Positions 25,672 to 34,721 of a stretch of 64,000 bases of DNA are shown here, piece by piece. How positions within the stretch are numbered: position 1 is the stretch's first letter; each line of letters opens with the position of its first letter. The translations under genes and the position numbers were made by a program. This DNA is from Nostoc sp. CHAB 5834. Its GTDB lineage: Bacteria > Cyanobacteriota > Cyanobacteriia > Cyanobacteriales > Nostocaceae. The notes beneath the pieces are model-generated. The model made no database searches and had not been told where the DNA came from. It was given only the letters and a program-made list of their open reading frames with translations. The stretch lies in the NCBI GenBank assembly GCA_020829485.1, contig JAIVFU010000015.1, positions 47,763-111,762 of the forward strand, given 5' to 3'.

Positions 25672-26604
25672 CTAATTAAGCAAAGGCAAAAATTGGCGAA
25701 TTAACCCAATTGTCACTGCTGGCAACTCCAATTGCGGTGTTAACCCCACATCTTCCAACTGTTGAAAAAATCGGATTGCTTGGGGATTAATTTCGGCAAG
25801 GCGACGACCAATTGAGGGGCCTGTAAATTCTGACCTTTGTCCCCAAATAATGGCGGTGGGAGTCGTCAGTTGTTGAATGTAAAGGGATAAATCAAAGCAT
25901 AAATCGCCACGGACAAAAGAGAGTGCTGCATACTCAGCATTAGGCTGTTGGGCAGATTGTAAATAAGCATCTACAATTTCTTGGTACACTCGATTAGATT
26001 GAGCAAATTGCCGTTGCTCTAAGAAACTGCGAATACCCCCACTGGTTGCTATTCCAGTGCTGTAAAGTAAACGGTCAACAACGGGAACGCTGACTAACTG
26101 GGCAAAAAAACTACGGGAGTAGTCTTCGCCAAAGTCGGAAAGTCCGGCGGGGGTAGTGAGAATTAAAGACTTGAATAAATCAGGATGATCTGATGCTACT
26201 CGAATTGTAAAGGCTGCTGTCAAAGAAGAAGCGATCGCTGTTACTGGCCCGGTACAAGTCTGCTCAAAAAACTCCCGAATAGTGGTTAAATAATCTTCAA
26301 TCTTATAACTCCGTGCCGGATGCTCAGACTTACCCCAACCGATTAAATCTGGCGCAATAACCCGATATTCGGCGGCAAAAGCCGGATATACCTTCGACCA
26401 CTCATAAGCAGAAGACCCACCACCAAAGGCGTGCAGAAACACTAAAGTTTCCCGCTCGTCTTTTGTTGTAAAATTGTCCTGCCAAGGCGATCCAGTGGCT
26501 GTATAATATACCATTCTACCTAGTGAGGTATTTATAGAGCGTTGTTCAAATCCTTGTGGTTGAAACATAAGTACTTTTTGTTGACTGTAGTATTTAAGTA
26601 ACAT
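25672..26604 (-). CDS. Alpha/beta hydrolase-fold protein with a degenerate catalytic triad
   Basis: 310 residues (Met13 is an alternative start). The fold is clear: oxyanion segment FLHAFGGGSSAYEW, VIAPDLIGWGKSEHP, nucleophile-elbow region TAIASSLTAAF and C-terminal helix LIRQFLPLLN. The nucleophile elbow GxSxG is changed to ASSLT (Ser127), the usual acid position in WGxxD reads WGQRS (Ser258), and the usual His in GHxPxLExP reads GLTPQLELP (Leu288). So two of the three triad residues are missing, and it may be a non-catalytic binding protein or use other residues. I cannot tell whether this is conserved in relatives. Monocistronic. Confidence 0.85.
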   Translation of the reverse strand: MLLKYYSQQKVLMFQPQGFEQRSINTSLGRMVYYTATGSPWQDNFTTKDERETLVFLHAFGGGSSAYEWSKVYPAFAAEYRVIAPDLIGWGKSEHPARSYKIEDYLTTIREFFEQTCTGPVTAIASSLTAAFTIRVASDHPDLFKSLILTTPAGLSDFGEDYSRSFFAQLVSVPVVDRLLYSTGIATSGGIRSFLEQRQFAQSNRVYQEIVDAYLQSAQQPNAEYAALSFVRGDLCFDLSLYIQQLTTPTAIIWGQRSEFTGPSIGRRLAEINPQAIRFFQQLEDVGLTPQLELPAVTIGLIRQFLPLLN

Positions 26605-27066
26605 GAGTAACGGAGTATTTCAGGAGATACGTAGATACGGAGAGAGCATTTGATAATTTATCCGCGTCACCGCATTTTTTTTGGTCACTCCAGAATACTT
26701 ACCTATTTAGTTCAAACTCCTCACTCATTGTTATTATCAGCGAACCAATCACTTTAGGACTTCTTCCAACCATCAGATTAAGTAGATATAAAATTACTGG
26801 ATTACTTGTAAAGATTTGGTGATTTTTTTCCTAATAAAAAGTGACTGAGCGTTGAAATCACTGTGATACAAGGGTTTATCGTGGTAGCGAAGATCACTAA
26901 AACGTGAATAAAACATAAGTTTTTATGTTAGTCTATCAAGAAACTCATAAATAATTTTGAGCGTCAATAAGATTCAAAATGCTCATTTTAACAAGCTATT
27001 AATTCTAGTTAGACATGTAGAAACATAGCTTTTGATGTATTACTAAATTTATTTATTATCTAGGTA
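26605..27066. other. Gene-free 460-bp stretch
   Basis: AT-rich region between divergent genes (hydrolase on minus, hypothetical on plus). I see no hairpin, repeat or recognisable factor-binding site. Confidence 0.5.
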
Positions 27067-27663
27067 ATGGTAAGGCGGGATGTCATGGTACAGGCTACTC
27101 TTCAATTAAATAAACTACCAACGATTGAAGACGCTAAATTTGCGCTTGACTTTAATATACAAAATGAAATTAAAGTTTCAGCTTGGGGGGAGCAGGTCGA
27201 GTCAGCTATTGACGCTGGCAGAATAACTCTACCTACTTGTATTTGTTTAGACTTAGAAGACTTAAAGTGTTTTGAACCAGTAGAGCGCCAGTATGAACGC
27301 TGGGGAGTAATTTTTCACAATTCTATAGCAATACAACCATCAAATCCAGCATTTCCAGCCTATTCAGGGCTAACAGTTTTAATGGGAGCGCCCAAAAGCG
27401 GATTTTTAGAAGCTACTTTCTTGCATCCGGTTAATTCGGTTAGCGCCTTTGTCACTAGTTCGCAACGGCTAGTGCTTTCCGCCTACGATCGCGATCGCCA
27501 ACTCATCGCTCAAACTGTACTACCAAGCGCCAATCTTGCCAATTCAGACTCGGCAATTTCCCCCAATACCTTATTATCTATAACTGGGAATAACATCTAC
27601 AGCGTTACCTTCTGTGCTTTTGATGGTCAATTCACCCTTGATAACTTTCGTTTTTGTCTTTAA
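27067..27663 (+). CDS. Conserved hypothetical protein with beta-sandwich-like C-terminus
   Basis: 198 residues from ATG 27067 (Met7 also possible). The C-terminal two thirds (YERWGVIFHNSIAIQPSN, YSGLTVLMGAPKSGFLEATF, VNSVSAFVTSSQRLVLSAYD, VTFCAFDGQFTLDNFRF) resemble the jelly-roll domain found in many cyanobacterial exported PEP-CTERM-type proteins. There is no signal peptide and no sorting motif, so this version appears cytoplasmic. Function unknown. Confidence 0.7.
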   Translation: MVRRDVMVQATLQLNKLPTIEDAKFALDFNIQNEIKVSAWGEQVESAIDAGRITLPTCICLDLEDLKCFEPVERQYERWGVIFHNSIAIQPSNPAFPAYSGLTVLMGAPKSGFLEATFLHPVNSVSAFVTSSQRLVLSAYDRDRQLIAQTVLPSANLANSDSAISPNTLLSITGNNIYSVTFCAFDGQFTLDNFRFCL

Positions 27664-27737
27664 AAACCCTTTATGCCCTTGCTCTGAGCCATTTAAAATG
27701 GTATCTTGATTTCCGCCGTGCTGGACTAATCTACTAT

Positions 27738-27938
27738 AGACCTCTTGCATAAATCTAAAATAAGAACCCCACCCCGCCAAAGCTACGCTTTGTCTCCCCT
27801 CCCCTTGTAAAGGGGAAGGAACATAAATCTTTTGTTTCCCCCCAATATATCGGGGGGATTAAGGGGGGTAATTTGACTTGTGTGAACACCTTAGCCTTGA
27901 TAAGGGGTGGGATGTTAGGGACTTTTGCAAGAGGTCTT
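27738..27938. repeat. MITE-like element with AGACCTCTTGCA ends
   Basis: Left end TAGACCTCTTGCATAA and right end (complement AAGACCTCTTGCAAAA) are inverted repeats. The interior has the CCCCTTGTAAAGGGGA and GGGGGGATTAAGGGGGG blocks also found at 44455-44550. Non-coding. Confidence 0.6.
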
Positions 27939-28044
27939 ATGTTGTCCTTGAAACCGGGTATCTTGTGGTTTGGGTCTTCACCCTTTCTTCAACCGTAGTA
28001 AAACTTATACAATAGTTAATTTCGTAATCAAGTAGGTAAACACT

Positions 28045-28842
28045 GTGGCACAGGCTTCGTCTTCTTGGCAGCAATTGATCAACCAGATTCCCAACTGGAA
28101 CTGGTCGCTGACAAAGTTCAAGACAAAGGGAGCAACAAAGCAGCAAACATTTAAGCGCTTCTCTGGCCCTGGAGGCTTTCTTGGGTTCTTGACAATCGTC
28201 GTCGCCATGTTGTTGTGGAACTGGATGCTGCTATTGGCTCTCTCAATCGGCGTTGGGATAATGGTATTGGTTTACTCAATGCAGGAGTGGGACTGGCAAT
28301 TACATTGGTATAAGATACGTAACTTCTTAAAAAGTTCAAATCGTCGGTTAGCCTTAGCAGTCATCAGTGGTGGTCTTGCTACTGTCACTACTTACATGGC
28401 CGCTGCAATTTGGGTTGACTCTCACAGTTCCTGGATTGCTGCTGGTACGATTGTGCAAGGCGTAGGAACACTGTTAACTTTAATTTTATTGGTCTGGCAA
28501 ATTGTCAACTTCTATGAAAATCGAGAAGAAGACCATCTCGATCAGTTGTTGGTAAATTTAACAGAAAAAGATCCATTAAAGCGGATGATTGCCATACGTC
28601 AACTAACTAAAATCATCAGCCGTAAGCGAGTTGATTCTTCAGTGCAGCAAGATGTTGTCGAATGCTTGCAACTCCTACTCAGTCGAGAGGAAGAAGTTGC
28701 GATCAGAGAGGCAGCTTTTAAAAGTTTACAAGCCTGCGATGACCTCCGGTCGGTCGGAGACCATCGCTTACAAGTTCTACCCCCTAAAACAGCATCAACT
28801 TTCACACCCGTATCAGCAAAAGTTAAGCACCACGTTTATTAG
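28045..28842 (+). CDS. Membrane protein with armadillo/HEAT-like C-terminus
   Basis: 265 residues from a GTG start. Two hydrophobic pairs span about 45-85 (FLGFLTIVVAMLLW, LLLALSIGVGIMVLVY) and 100-155 (LALAVISGGLATVTTYMAAA, GVGTLLTLILLVWQIV). The cytoplasmic tail (LTEKDPLKRMIAIRQLTKII, SREEEVAIREAAFKSL) has HEAT-repeat-like helices. It resembles the armadillo-type-fold proteins conserved in cyanobacteria. The role is unknown. It converges on ftsE, separated by a heptad-rich 56-bp gap. Confidence 0.8.
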   Translation: MAQASSSWQQLINQIPNWNWSLTKFKTKGATKQQTFKRFSGPGGFLGFLTIVVAMLLWNWMLLLALSIGVGIMVLVYSMQEWDWQLHWYKIRNFLKSSNRRLALAVISGGLATVTTYMAAAIWVDSHSSWIAAGTIVQGVGTLLTLILLVWQIVNFYENREEDHLDQLLVNLTEKDPLKRMIAIRQLTKIISRKRVDSSVQQDVVECLQLLLSREEEVAIREAAFKSLQACDDLRSVGDHRLQVLPPKTASTFTPVSAKVKHHVY

Positions 28843-28898
28843 TTATTTGTCCTTTGTCCTTTGCAAATGACCAATGACTAATGACTAATGACAAATAA

Positions 28899-29624
28899 CT
28901 ATTTTCGAGACAACTGTCCATTGCGAACTTGCACTACCGGATGATTGCATCGCCGTAACAATTGTTCATCGTGGGTAGTAACAATTACTGTAGCCCCAAA
29001 GGAATTTAACTTCTGGAGAATCTGGATCACTTGCCAGGAATTATCTGGATCGAGATTTCCAGTCGGCTCATCCGCCAACAGCAGGGGTGGTGTACCAACG
29101 ATCGCACGAGCAATACTCACCCGTTGTTGCTCTCCCCCAGATAGTTGATCTGGAAAGCAGTCAGCTTTACTCAGTAAACCCACCAGCTTCAAGGTTGGTT
29201 CTAAGCGTCGTTGAATTTCTTTACGGGTATACCCTTGAGCTTGCAGCACAAAAGTCACATTTTCTGCTACTGTTCGTTGGCTAATCAGTTTGTAGTCTTG
29301 AAACACAATGCCAATGCGTCGCCGCAATAATGACAAGCGATCGCCCCGTAAACCTGCTACATTACACCCATCAACAATTACTTCTCCCTGCGTCGCTAAC
29401 TCCTGGCCATACAGCAGTTTCAAAAGCGTTGATTTACCAGAACCACTTGGCCCTGTGATAAACAGAAATTCTCCCTTTTTTACCTCAAGATTCGCATTTA
29501 ACAAGGCGTGAGTGCCATTGGTATAAATCTTGCTTACAGATTGCAATTGCACCTTGACAGTAGTATTGCTACCCTCTTTATCAACGGAAAAGTCTTTCTT
29601 AACTTGAGTTGTTAATACTGGCAT
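28899..29624 (-). CDS. ftsE: Cell division ABC-type ATPase FtsE
   Basis: 241 residues. It has the ATPase motifs of Fts[20 protein letters not shown], Walker [11 protein letters not shown]-loop [11 protein letters not shown], signature [14 protein letters not shown] and Walker [13 protein letters not shown]. The Q-loop wording (FQDYKL) and the overall length favour FtsE over MacB. With FtsX it couples ATP hydrolysis to septal wall hydrolases. FtsX is not adjacent in this window. The first 24 residues are an extension before the ABC domain. Confidence 0.9.
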   Translation of the reverse strand: MPVLTTQVKKDFSVDKEGSNTTVKVQLQSVSKIYTNGTHALLNANLEVKKGEFLFITGPSGSGKSTLLKLLYGQELATQGEVIVDGCNVAGLRGDRLSLLRRRIGIVFQDYKLISQRTVAENVTFVLQAQGYTRKEIQRRLEPTLKLVGLLSKADCFPDQLSGGEQQRVSIARAIVGTPPLLLADEPTGNLDPDNSWQVIQILQKLNSFGATVIVTTHDEQLLRRCNHPVVQVRNGQLSRK

Positions 29625-29696
29625 TGTTAAATTTTCCTTATCCCCACAACCAAATAGCTTACGGGTTTAGATTTGACATTCCCCTCAAAAATAAGG

Positions 29697-29719
29697 ATTC
29701 CCAGGTTTTGCCTGGGAAT
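29697..29719 (-). terminator. Stem-loop between the WecB-type gene and ftsE
   Basis: ATTCCCAGG/CCTGGGAAT with a 5-base loop. On the minus strand it is followed by CCTTATTTTTG, so it may terminate the glycosyltransferase transcript just before ftsE. Confidence 0.5.
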
Positions 29720-29765
29720 TGAAAATTTAACAAAGAAAATTTAAATTTTTTGAAGACTTTAATAC

Positions 29766-29886
29766 TATAGGAATCGTATTTGATTTTTGAAATTATCTAC
29801 GTGGGCGGGGAGTGGGGAGTAGGGAGTAGGGAGTAGGCTTTTCGATCTGTACCGAGCTTTTTCAGAAATCAAATATTATTCTTATA
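29766..29886. mobile_element. 120-bp MITE family TATAGGAATC, copy 2
   Basis: Same structure as copies 1 and 3, with ends TATAGGAATCGTATTTGA and TCAAATATTATTCTTATA and heptads in the centre. Confidence 0.75.
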
Positions 29887-29910
29887 ACTAAGTAATAGCA
29901 CCCATATATA

Positions 29911-29943
29911 ACTCCCCACTCCCCACTCCCCACTCCCCACTCT
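29911..29943. repeat. Heptad STRR array (CACTCCC)
   Basis: More than four tandem ACTCCCC/CACTCCC heptads, running up to the stop codon of the glycosyltransferase gene. This is a typical Nostoc short tandemly repeated repetitive sequence. Confidence 0.8.
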
Positions 29944-30698
29944 CAACTAATTGCACCCCTTGCTGTCAAACGATAAACAAAAGCTTTCACAGCAAACGCT
30001 GGCAAAGCCAACATCCGCCGCCAACGCCAAGGTTCTTGATAAAGCCGATACAACCATTCCAAATTATTATTTCCTAACCAGGCGGGAGCGCGAGTTTTAG
30101 TTCCTGACCAAATATCAAAACTACCACCAACACCAATCCAAATTGCTTGAGGACACAAATGGCGGTTTTTGGCAATCCATAACTCTTGACGTGGAACTCC
30201 CAAACCGACAAAAATCACTTGTGGCTGCAATTGAACCAGAGTTTCTCGCAATTGTGCCTCTTCTTCTGGGGAATGGTAGCCTGAGTGAGTGCCTACTACA
30301 CTCAAATCTGAAATTTGCTGCTGCCAAAAATCTGCCGCAGTTGAGGCCACTCCAGGCGCTCCTCCATAGAAAAAAACCTTTGCCCCTGTTTTCTGTTGCC
30401 CGATTTCTTGCAAAAGTTTTTCTGCTAATTCAATCCCCGGAAAACGCTGCACTTTTTGCCATAACAGCCATCGCAAATACAGAACAACCCCGGCTCCATC
30501 TGGAATAACTAGTTCAGCATTTTTAATAATCTGAGCTAAGGATTGATTCTGCTCTGCCTGCATAGTCATTTCTGCATTGAGCGTTACTACATGAATTCCT
30601 TTGCCTGCACGTAGGCATTCTAACAACCAGCCTGGATAGTTGGCCATCACATGAACTGGTATTCCTAACACTGAAAATGCTTCATTGCCTTTAGACAT
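29943..30698 (-). CDS. WecB/TagA/CpsF family glycosyltransferase
   Basis: 251 residues, normal length. Motifs are VVTLNAEMTMQAEQ, the catalytic-region VIPDGAGVVLYLRW, KVFFYGGAPGVASTAA, VQLQPQVIFVGLGVPRQELWIAKN and GVGGSFDIWSGTKTRAPAWL, all typical of the WecB/TagA/CpsF (GT26) family. Such enzymes add N-acetylmannosaminuronic acid, N-acetylmannosamine or another sugar to lipid-linked carriers for wall or exopolysaccharide. The acceptor here is unknown; no polysaccharide cluster is present. It is upstream of ftsE on the same strand, but a MITE and a hairpin separate them. Confidence 0.93.
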   Translation of the reverse strand: MSKGNEAFSVLGIPVHVMANYPGWLLECLRAGKGIHVVTLNAEMTMQAEQNQSLAQIIKNAELVIPDGAGVVLYLRWLLWQKVQRFPGIELAEKLLQEIGQQKTGAKVFFYGGAPGVASTAADFWQQQISDLSVVGTHSGYHSPEEEAQLRETLVQLQPQVIFVGLGVPRQELWIAKNRHLCPQAIWIGVGGSFDIWSGTKTRAPAWLGNNNLEWLYRLYQEPWRWRRMLALPAFAVKAFVYRLTARGAIS

Positions 30699-31020
30699 AG
30701 CCTATTCTGGATTACCCTCACACCAGATTTACTTGAATGTTAAGTTTATCAAATTTTTTATATTAGAAGTTAGGCACGAGAGATTCCCATTGCCCTGCAA
30801 CAATAGAAAGCATAACTAATTAGTCTTGGGCGCTTGTAATTGGGCTGAATCAGTCTAAATTTTATTGTTTAAGTGTAATATTCTACTAAGTATAAAACGC
30901 TCAACTCGTAACTCTGGTTCCGGGAACAGAAACCCCCACTATACTACTTGCAGTTAGTGTGGGAGTATATCACGAAACTCGACTTTCTGGTTAAGGTAGT
31001 GTAACGGTCTGAAGTTGGCT
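30699..31020. other. Gene-free spacer upstream of the response regulator
   Basis: A 320-bp region between divergent genes. It contains a short inverted repeat around CCCCCACTATACTAC...GTGTGGGAGTATAT (30940-30970), a possible operator or leader structure. No other feature is seen. Confidence 0.4.
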
Positions 31021-31740
31021 ATGAGTAAAATTCGTATCGCTCTGATTGAAGATCATGACCTAACTCGTGTAGGTATTCGGACAGCACTACTGCAAAAAGA
31101 TGACATTGAAGTTGTAGGTGAAGCTGCCAATGCTGCTGAGGGGCTAAAGATGTTAAAAATGGTACAACCAGATATTGCCATTGTAGATATTGGTTTACCA
31201 GATAAGGATGGCATTGAACTGACACGGGAGGTAAAATCTACTGCTAATGGACAGCAGCTATTAACAAAGGTGTTAATTTTGACGCTGCGGGATAACAAAG
31301 AAGTTGTATTGGCAGCTTTTGCTGCTGGTGCAGACTCTTACTGTATGAAAGATATCAAATTCGATAATTTACTCGAAGCAATAAGAGTAACTTACAATGG
31401 CAACGCTTGGATTGATCCCGCGATCGCTCGGATTGTATTACAACAAGCGCAACAAAATCCCCAAAAGTTGGAATCAACTTTTGTAGATACCAAGACCATT
31501 GCCTCTAACCCTGATTATGTCGAGAATCTGGAAGGAATTCAACCTTACACCCTGACAGAAAGGGAATTGGAAGTGCTACAGTTGATTGTCGAAGGTTGTA
31601 GTAATGCAGTAATTGCCGAAAGGCTTTATATCACTGTTGGGACTGTTAAAACTCACGTTCGCAATATTTTGAATAAGCTATGTGCCGATGACCGTACCCA
31701 AGCAGCAGTCCGCGCCTTGCGTTCTGGGTTAGTAGGATAA
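31021..31740 (+). CDS. NarL/LuxR-family response regulator
   Basis: 239 residues from the ATG at 31021 (the TTG at 31015 is less likely). The receiver domain has acidic IALIEDHDLTR, phospho-acceptor Asp in IAIVDIGLPDKDG and the switch Thr in ILTLRD. A Lys in CMKDI replaces the usual KP motif. The C-terminal LuxR helix-turn-helix (LTERELEVLQLIVEGCSN, ITVGTVKTHVRNILNKL) binds DNA. It lies 150 bp upstream of the SpoIIE phosphatase gene on the same strand. The partner kinase is not in the immediate neighbourhood. Confidence 0.93.
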   Translation: MSKIRIALIEDHDLTRVGIRTALLQKDDIEVVGEAANAAEGLKMLKMVQPDIAIVDIGLPDKDGIELTREVKSTANGQQLLTKVLILTLRDNKEVVLAAFAAGADSYCMKDIKFDNLLEAIRVTYNGNAWIDPAIARIVLQQAQQNPQKLESTFVDTKTIASNPDYVENLEGIQPYTLTERELEVLQLIVEGCSNAVIAERLYITVGTVKTHVRNILNKLCADDRTQAAVRALRSGLVG

Positions 31741-31890
31741 GGTTAAATTGAGTGAACAGTTATCAAGTTTTAAAACACTGATAACTGAATAGCTGTTGAA
31801 AATGATTAGTTATTAATTTTTTGTTGATTTTCAGGTGGGATAAAAATTATATTATCTCGCCATTCAAATATGTAAAAAATAAAGTCAAAT

Positions 31891-33564
31891 ATGGCTGATA
31901 TTGGAGTGGAGAAACTTAAGCTCATGGTGGTAGATGATGAGCCAGATAACTTAGATTTACTCTACCGCACTTTTAGGCGAGATTTTCAAGTATATAAAGC
32001 CAATCATGCCTTTGCTGCTATGGAAATCTTGGATCAGTTTGGCGAAATGGCGGTGATTATTTCTGACCAAAGAATGCCAGAAATGAATGGCACCGAATTT
32101 TTTAGTCGCACTGTAGAGCGCTTTCCAGACACGATTCGGATTTTGTTAACTGGTTTTACTGATGTCGAAGATTTGGTGGATGCGATTAACTCCGGTCAGG
32201 TATTCAAGTACATTACCAAACCCTGGAATCCGGAACGGCTAAGAGCCTTAGTTGAGCAAGCCACTGATACATATCGTCTAGTTAAGAAGCGCACGCAAGA
32301 GTTGGGTCGGGCCTTACAGCGAGAATCTTTGTTTAATGCAGTAACAACGGCAATTCGGGAATCTTTAGACTACGACAGTATGCTGCAAAAGATTGTAGCA
32401 ACTATTGGACAAACATTTGAAGCTAGCAATTGCTTGCTTAGACCAGTAGAGAGCGATCGCCTCACACAAGACCAGTTCTCATACCGCGATCCGAAATCCG
32501 ATGTATCAGATTGCTTCTTCGACCCCAGTGTTTTAATTGAAAAAGTGCTGGAAACCCGTCATTATCAACTTGCTCAAGATGTATATGAGGGTAATCCTTC
32601 TCACCATCTGGTAGTGCCACTTAGCTATCAGCAGCAATTATTAGCTGTGCTGGTTCTCCATCAATGGGGAGGCGATCGCCCTTGGCAAGACGAAGACATC
32701 CAACTGATTGCAGGTGTTGCCGAACAAGCAGCCTTAGCCCTATCTCAAGCAAAACTCTACCAGCGCCTCCAAGAAAAGCAACAGCAAATTCACAATGAGT
32801 TGGAGGTAGCTCGCCAAATTCAATACAACTTGCTACGTCAAACTTTACCTGACATCAAAGGTGTGAAAGTGCAAGCCTGCTGTTACCCAGCGCGGGAAGT
32901 AGGAGGCGATTTTTTTGAAGTGTTTGTCCATCCCAAAGGCGATTTGTGGTTGGCAGTAGGTGATGTCTCTGGGAAGGGCGTTCCAGCTGCTTTATTTATG
33001 GCTAGTATTATTTCAGTTTTGCGCCGAGAACTATCTCAAGAAGCACCAGCCGAGCCAAATGTGGTCATGCAGAACCTCAACTACGCTCTCAGTGAAGACT
33101 TAATTAGCAACAATTATTTCATCACTCTTGTGTTAGCCTGTTATACCCCTAGCACTAAGGAACTTGTCTACACTAATGCTGGTCATATTTATCCACTGTT
33201 ATGGTCACGTCAAGGTGCTTTAGCCAACAATCCCAATTACCTGAAAGTTCGCAGCGTTCCTTTAGGGATCTTGCCTAAGTGGCAGGCACAATCTGGTCGT
33301 TTGGTTCTCGCTGCCGGAGACACATTGTTACTGACCAGCGATGGAATTACAGAAGCTATGGTATCAAATAATTTGGATTCAACAGCAAAAACCGAGTCTG
33401 GCGTTGACCCAGTTAACCGTTCTATGCTGAATCAAGATGGTCCTTGGCAACTTTTGCAACAAGAGCAACAACCGCTTTCTCTTAACCATTTACTAGCTCG
33501 CATCCAGGCAGACAACCACGTTCAAGAAGATGATCAAACTATACTTTCAATGGAGATTTTGTAA
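31891..33564 (+). CDS. REC-GAF-SpoIIE protein phosphatase
   Basis: 557 residues: receiver domain (about 8-125; LMVVDDEPDNLDLLY, Asp in VIISDQRMPEMNG, KYITKPWNPERL), GAF domain (about 150-290), a coiled linker with LEVARQIQYNLLRQ, and a PP2C/SpoIIE phosphatase domain (about 325-555; metal-binding EVGGDFFEVF and GDVSGKGVPAALFM, TSDGITEAM). Phosphatases of this build dephosphorylate anti-anti-sigma (STAS) proteins in partner-switching pathways, with activity set by receiver phosphorylation. The RsbW-like kinase gene follows after 3 bp, so the pair are surely one operon. No STAS protein is encoded nearby. Confidence 0.94.
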   Translation: MADIGVEKLKLMVVDDEPDNLDLLYRTFRRDFQVYKANHAFAAMEILDQFGEMAVIISDQRMPEMNGTEFFSRTVERFPDTIRILLTGFTDVEDLVDAINSGQVFKYITKPWNPERLRALVEQATDTYRLVKKRTQELGRALQRESLFNAVTTAIRESLDYDSMLQKIVATIGQTFEASNCLLRPVESDRLTQDQFSYRDPKSDVSDCFFDPSVLIEKVLETRHYQLAQDVYEGNPSHHLVVPLSYQQQLLAVLVLHQWGGDRPWQDEDIQLIAGVAEQAALALSQAKLYQRLQEKQQQIHNELEVARQIQYNLLRQTLPDIKGVKVQACCYPAREVGGDFFEVFVHPKGDLWLAVGDVSGKGVPAALFMASIISVLRRELSQEAPAEPNVVMQNLNYALSEDLISNNYFITLVLACYTPSTKELVYTNAGHIYPLLWSRQGALANNPNYLKVRSVPLGILPKWQAQSGRLVLAAGDTLLLTSDGITEAMVSNNLDSTAKTESGVDPVNRSMLNQDGPWQLLQQEQQPLSLNHLLARIQADNHVQEDDQTILSMEIL

Positions 33565-33567
33565 GTA

Positions 33568-33993
33568 ATGAAAAGCGAGCTTCACGTACCAAGTGACTTG
33601 AGTTTTCTTAATATTGTCGAAACCTGGCTGCTGGGATGTTTGAAAATCCAGTTAGGAGAATCTGTGGACTGGTCACGGCAATCAAGTCGTTTGAGGCTGG
33701 CTTTAGTAGAAGCCTATTCAAATGCAGTCCGTCATGCCCACAAGGACAAACCAAATTTACCGATTTTACTGCGTTTGGAAGTAAAAGACCGGGATCTTGC
33801 CCTCGAAATTTGGGATTACGGCGAAGGCTTTGATATGTCTAACTACTATGCTCCAAACCCTCTGGAAAAACAAGAAGGGGGTTATGGTTGGCTAATTATG
33901 AATCGTCTCATGGATAAAGTAGACTACCAGTTGCAGATTGATGGTGCCAACTGTCTGAAGTTAGAAGCTACTTTACCCGAATTAGTGAAATAG
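33568..33993 (+). CDS. RsbW-like anti-sigma factor serine kinase (HATPase_c)
   Basis: 141 residues with the GHKL ATPase fold: N-box LALVEAYSNAVRHAHK, G1 LEIWDYGEGFDM, and GGYGWLIMNRLMDKVDY as the lid/G2 region. These kinases phosphorylate STAS antagonists and may bind a sigma factor. The start lies 3 bp after the SpoIIE phosphatase stop, pointing to translational coupling. The kinase and phosphatase probably act on the same, unlinked STAS protein. Length is normal for the family. Confidence 0.92.
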   Translation: MKSELHVPSDLSFLNIVETWLLGCLKIQLGESVDWSRQSSRLRLALVEAYSNAVRHAHKDKPNLPILLRLEVKDRDLALEIWDYGEGFDMSNYYAPNPLEKQEGGYGWLIMNRLMDKVDYQLQIDGANCLKLEATLPELVK

Positions 33994-34094
33994 ACAAAAT
34001 TTACTACTTTTTAAGTAATGTGTTATGTGAATTTACTCTGATTGGATTTTGTTTTGGTACGATCAAAGATTGCCTAAGCTATTATACTTATTTG

Positions 34095-34532
34095 CTAGTT
34101 TTCACGACGTAAAGAAAGTAACTCTTGGGGAGAAGCTAAAAGTTTAATTTTAGTATATGAAATTTGCCGTTGTTGGTTGAGGATAAATAACCACAAGACA
34201 TTCACACTACACCACGAAGTTTGTGCTTTGCCTGTTACCTGGACTTGAATCGTAGCGTTTTCTAAAGCCTCAGCTATTCCACTGTTGGGATAAGCTTTAA
34301 TGTTTTGGCATTCTTGTTTTAAGTAGGCTGCGATCGCATCTGTCCCCACAATATCAGATTCAAATGGTGGACGCATTATACCATCTACCGCAAATAAGGC
34401 AGCTGTTGCCTCAAATTCTCCTGCATTTAAGGTTTCAAAATAACGCAGTACACTTGTTTCTGTAATTCCCTCAATCTGGAATTCTTCTTTCAACTGTTCA
34501 GCAGAGGTCACGTCGCTTCGCTCCAAATTCAA
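34095..34532 (-). CDS. OCP C-terminal-domain homologue (CTDH), NTF2-like carotenoid carrier
   Basis: 145 residues with an NTF2 fold matching the C-terminal half of the orange carotenoid protein: TSVLRYFETLNAGEFEA, LFAVDGIMRPPFES, VGTDAIAAYLKQECQNIK, VTGKAQTSW and IKLLASPQELLSLRR. Tyr31 and Trp114 align with the OCP Tyr201/Trp288 pair that hydrogen-bonds the ketocarotenoid, so carotenoid binding is likely. CTDH proteins take carotenoid from membranes and deliver it to helical carotenoid proteins, and one such protein is at 37581. Cys75 and Cys108 could form redox-sensitive dimers, as a cysteine does in Anabaena CTDH; equivalence is not established. Generic NTF2-like annotation is the fallback. 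Confidence 0.85.
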   Translation of the reverse strand: MNLERSDVTSAEQLKEEFQIEGITETSVLRYFETLNAGEFEATAALFAVDGIMRPPFESDIVGTDAIAAYLKQECQNIKAYPNSGIAEALENATIQVQVTGKAQTSWCSVNVLWLFILNQQRQISYTKIKLLASPQELLSLRREN

Positions 34533-34721
34533 AATTTAAAATTAACAATCTCCATAAAATTATTTATGGAGTTGTATCCTTTTTTACGTTTTTCGTAAAA
34601 ATATCTGTATTATGCTACCTAAATATTAATTTCAATACAAAAATAGCTAAAAAGAAACCTGCTATTGAGATAGATTGCCACATTTGTATAAATCTTCCTC
34701 ACGATGGTAGAGATGTTGCAA

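Noticed and set aside
29911..29943. CRISPR-like array of short repeats
   Set aside because: The units are contiguous 7-bp heptads without spacers, a standard cyanobacterial STRR. No CRISPR repeats of 25-37 bp or cas genes were seen anywhere in the window.
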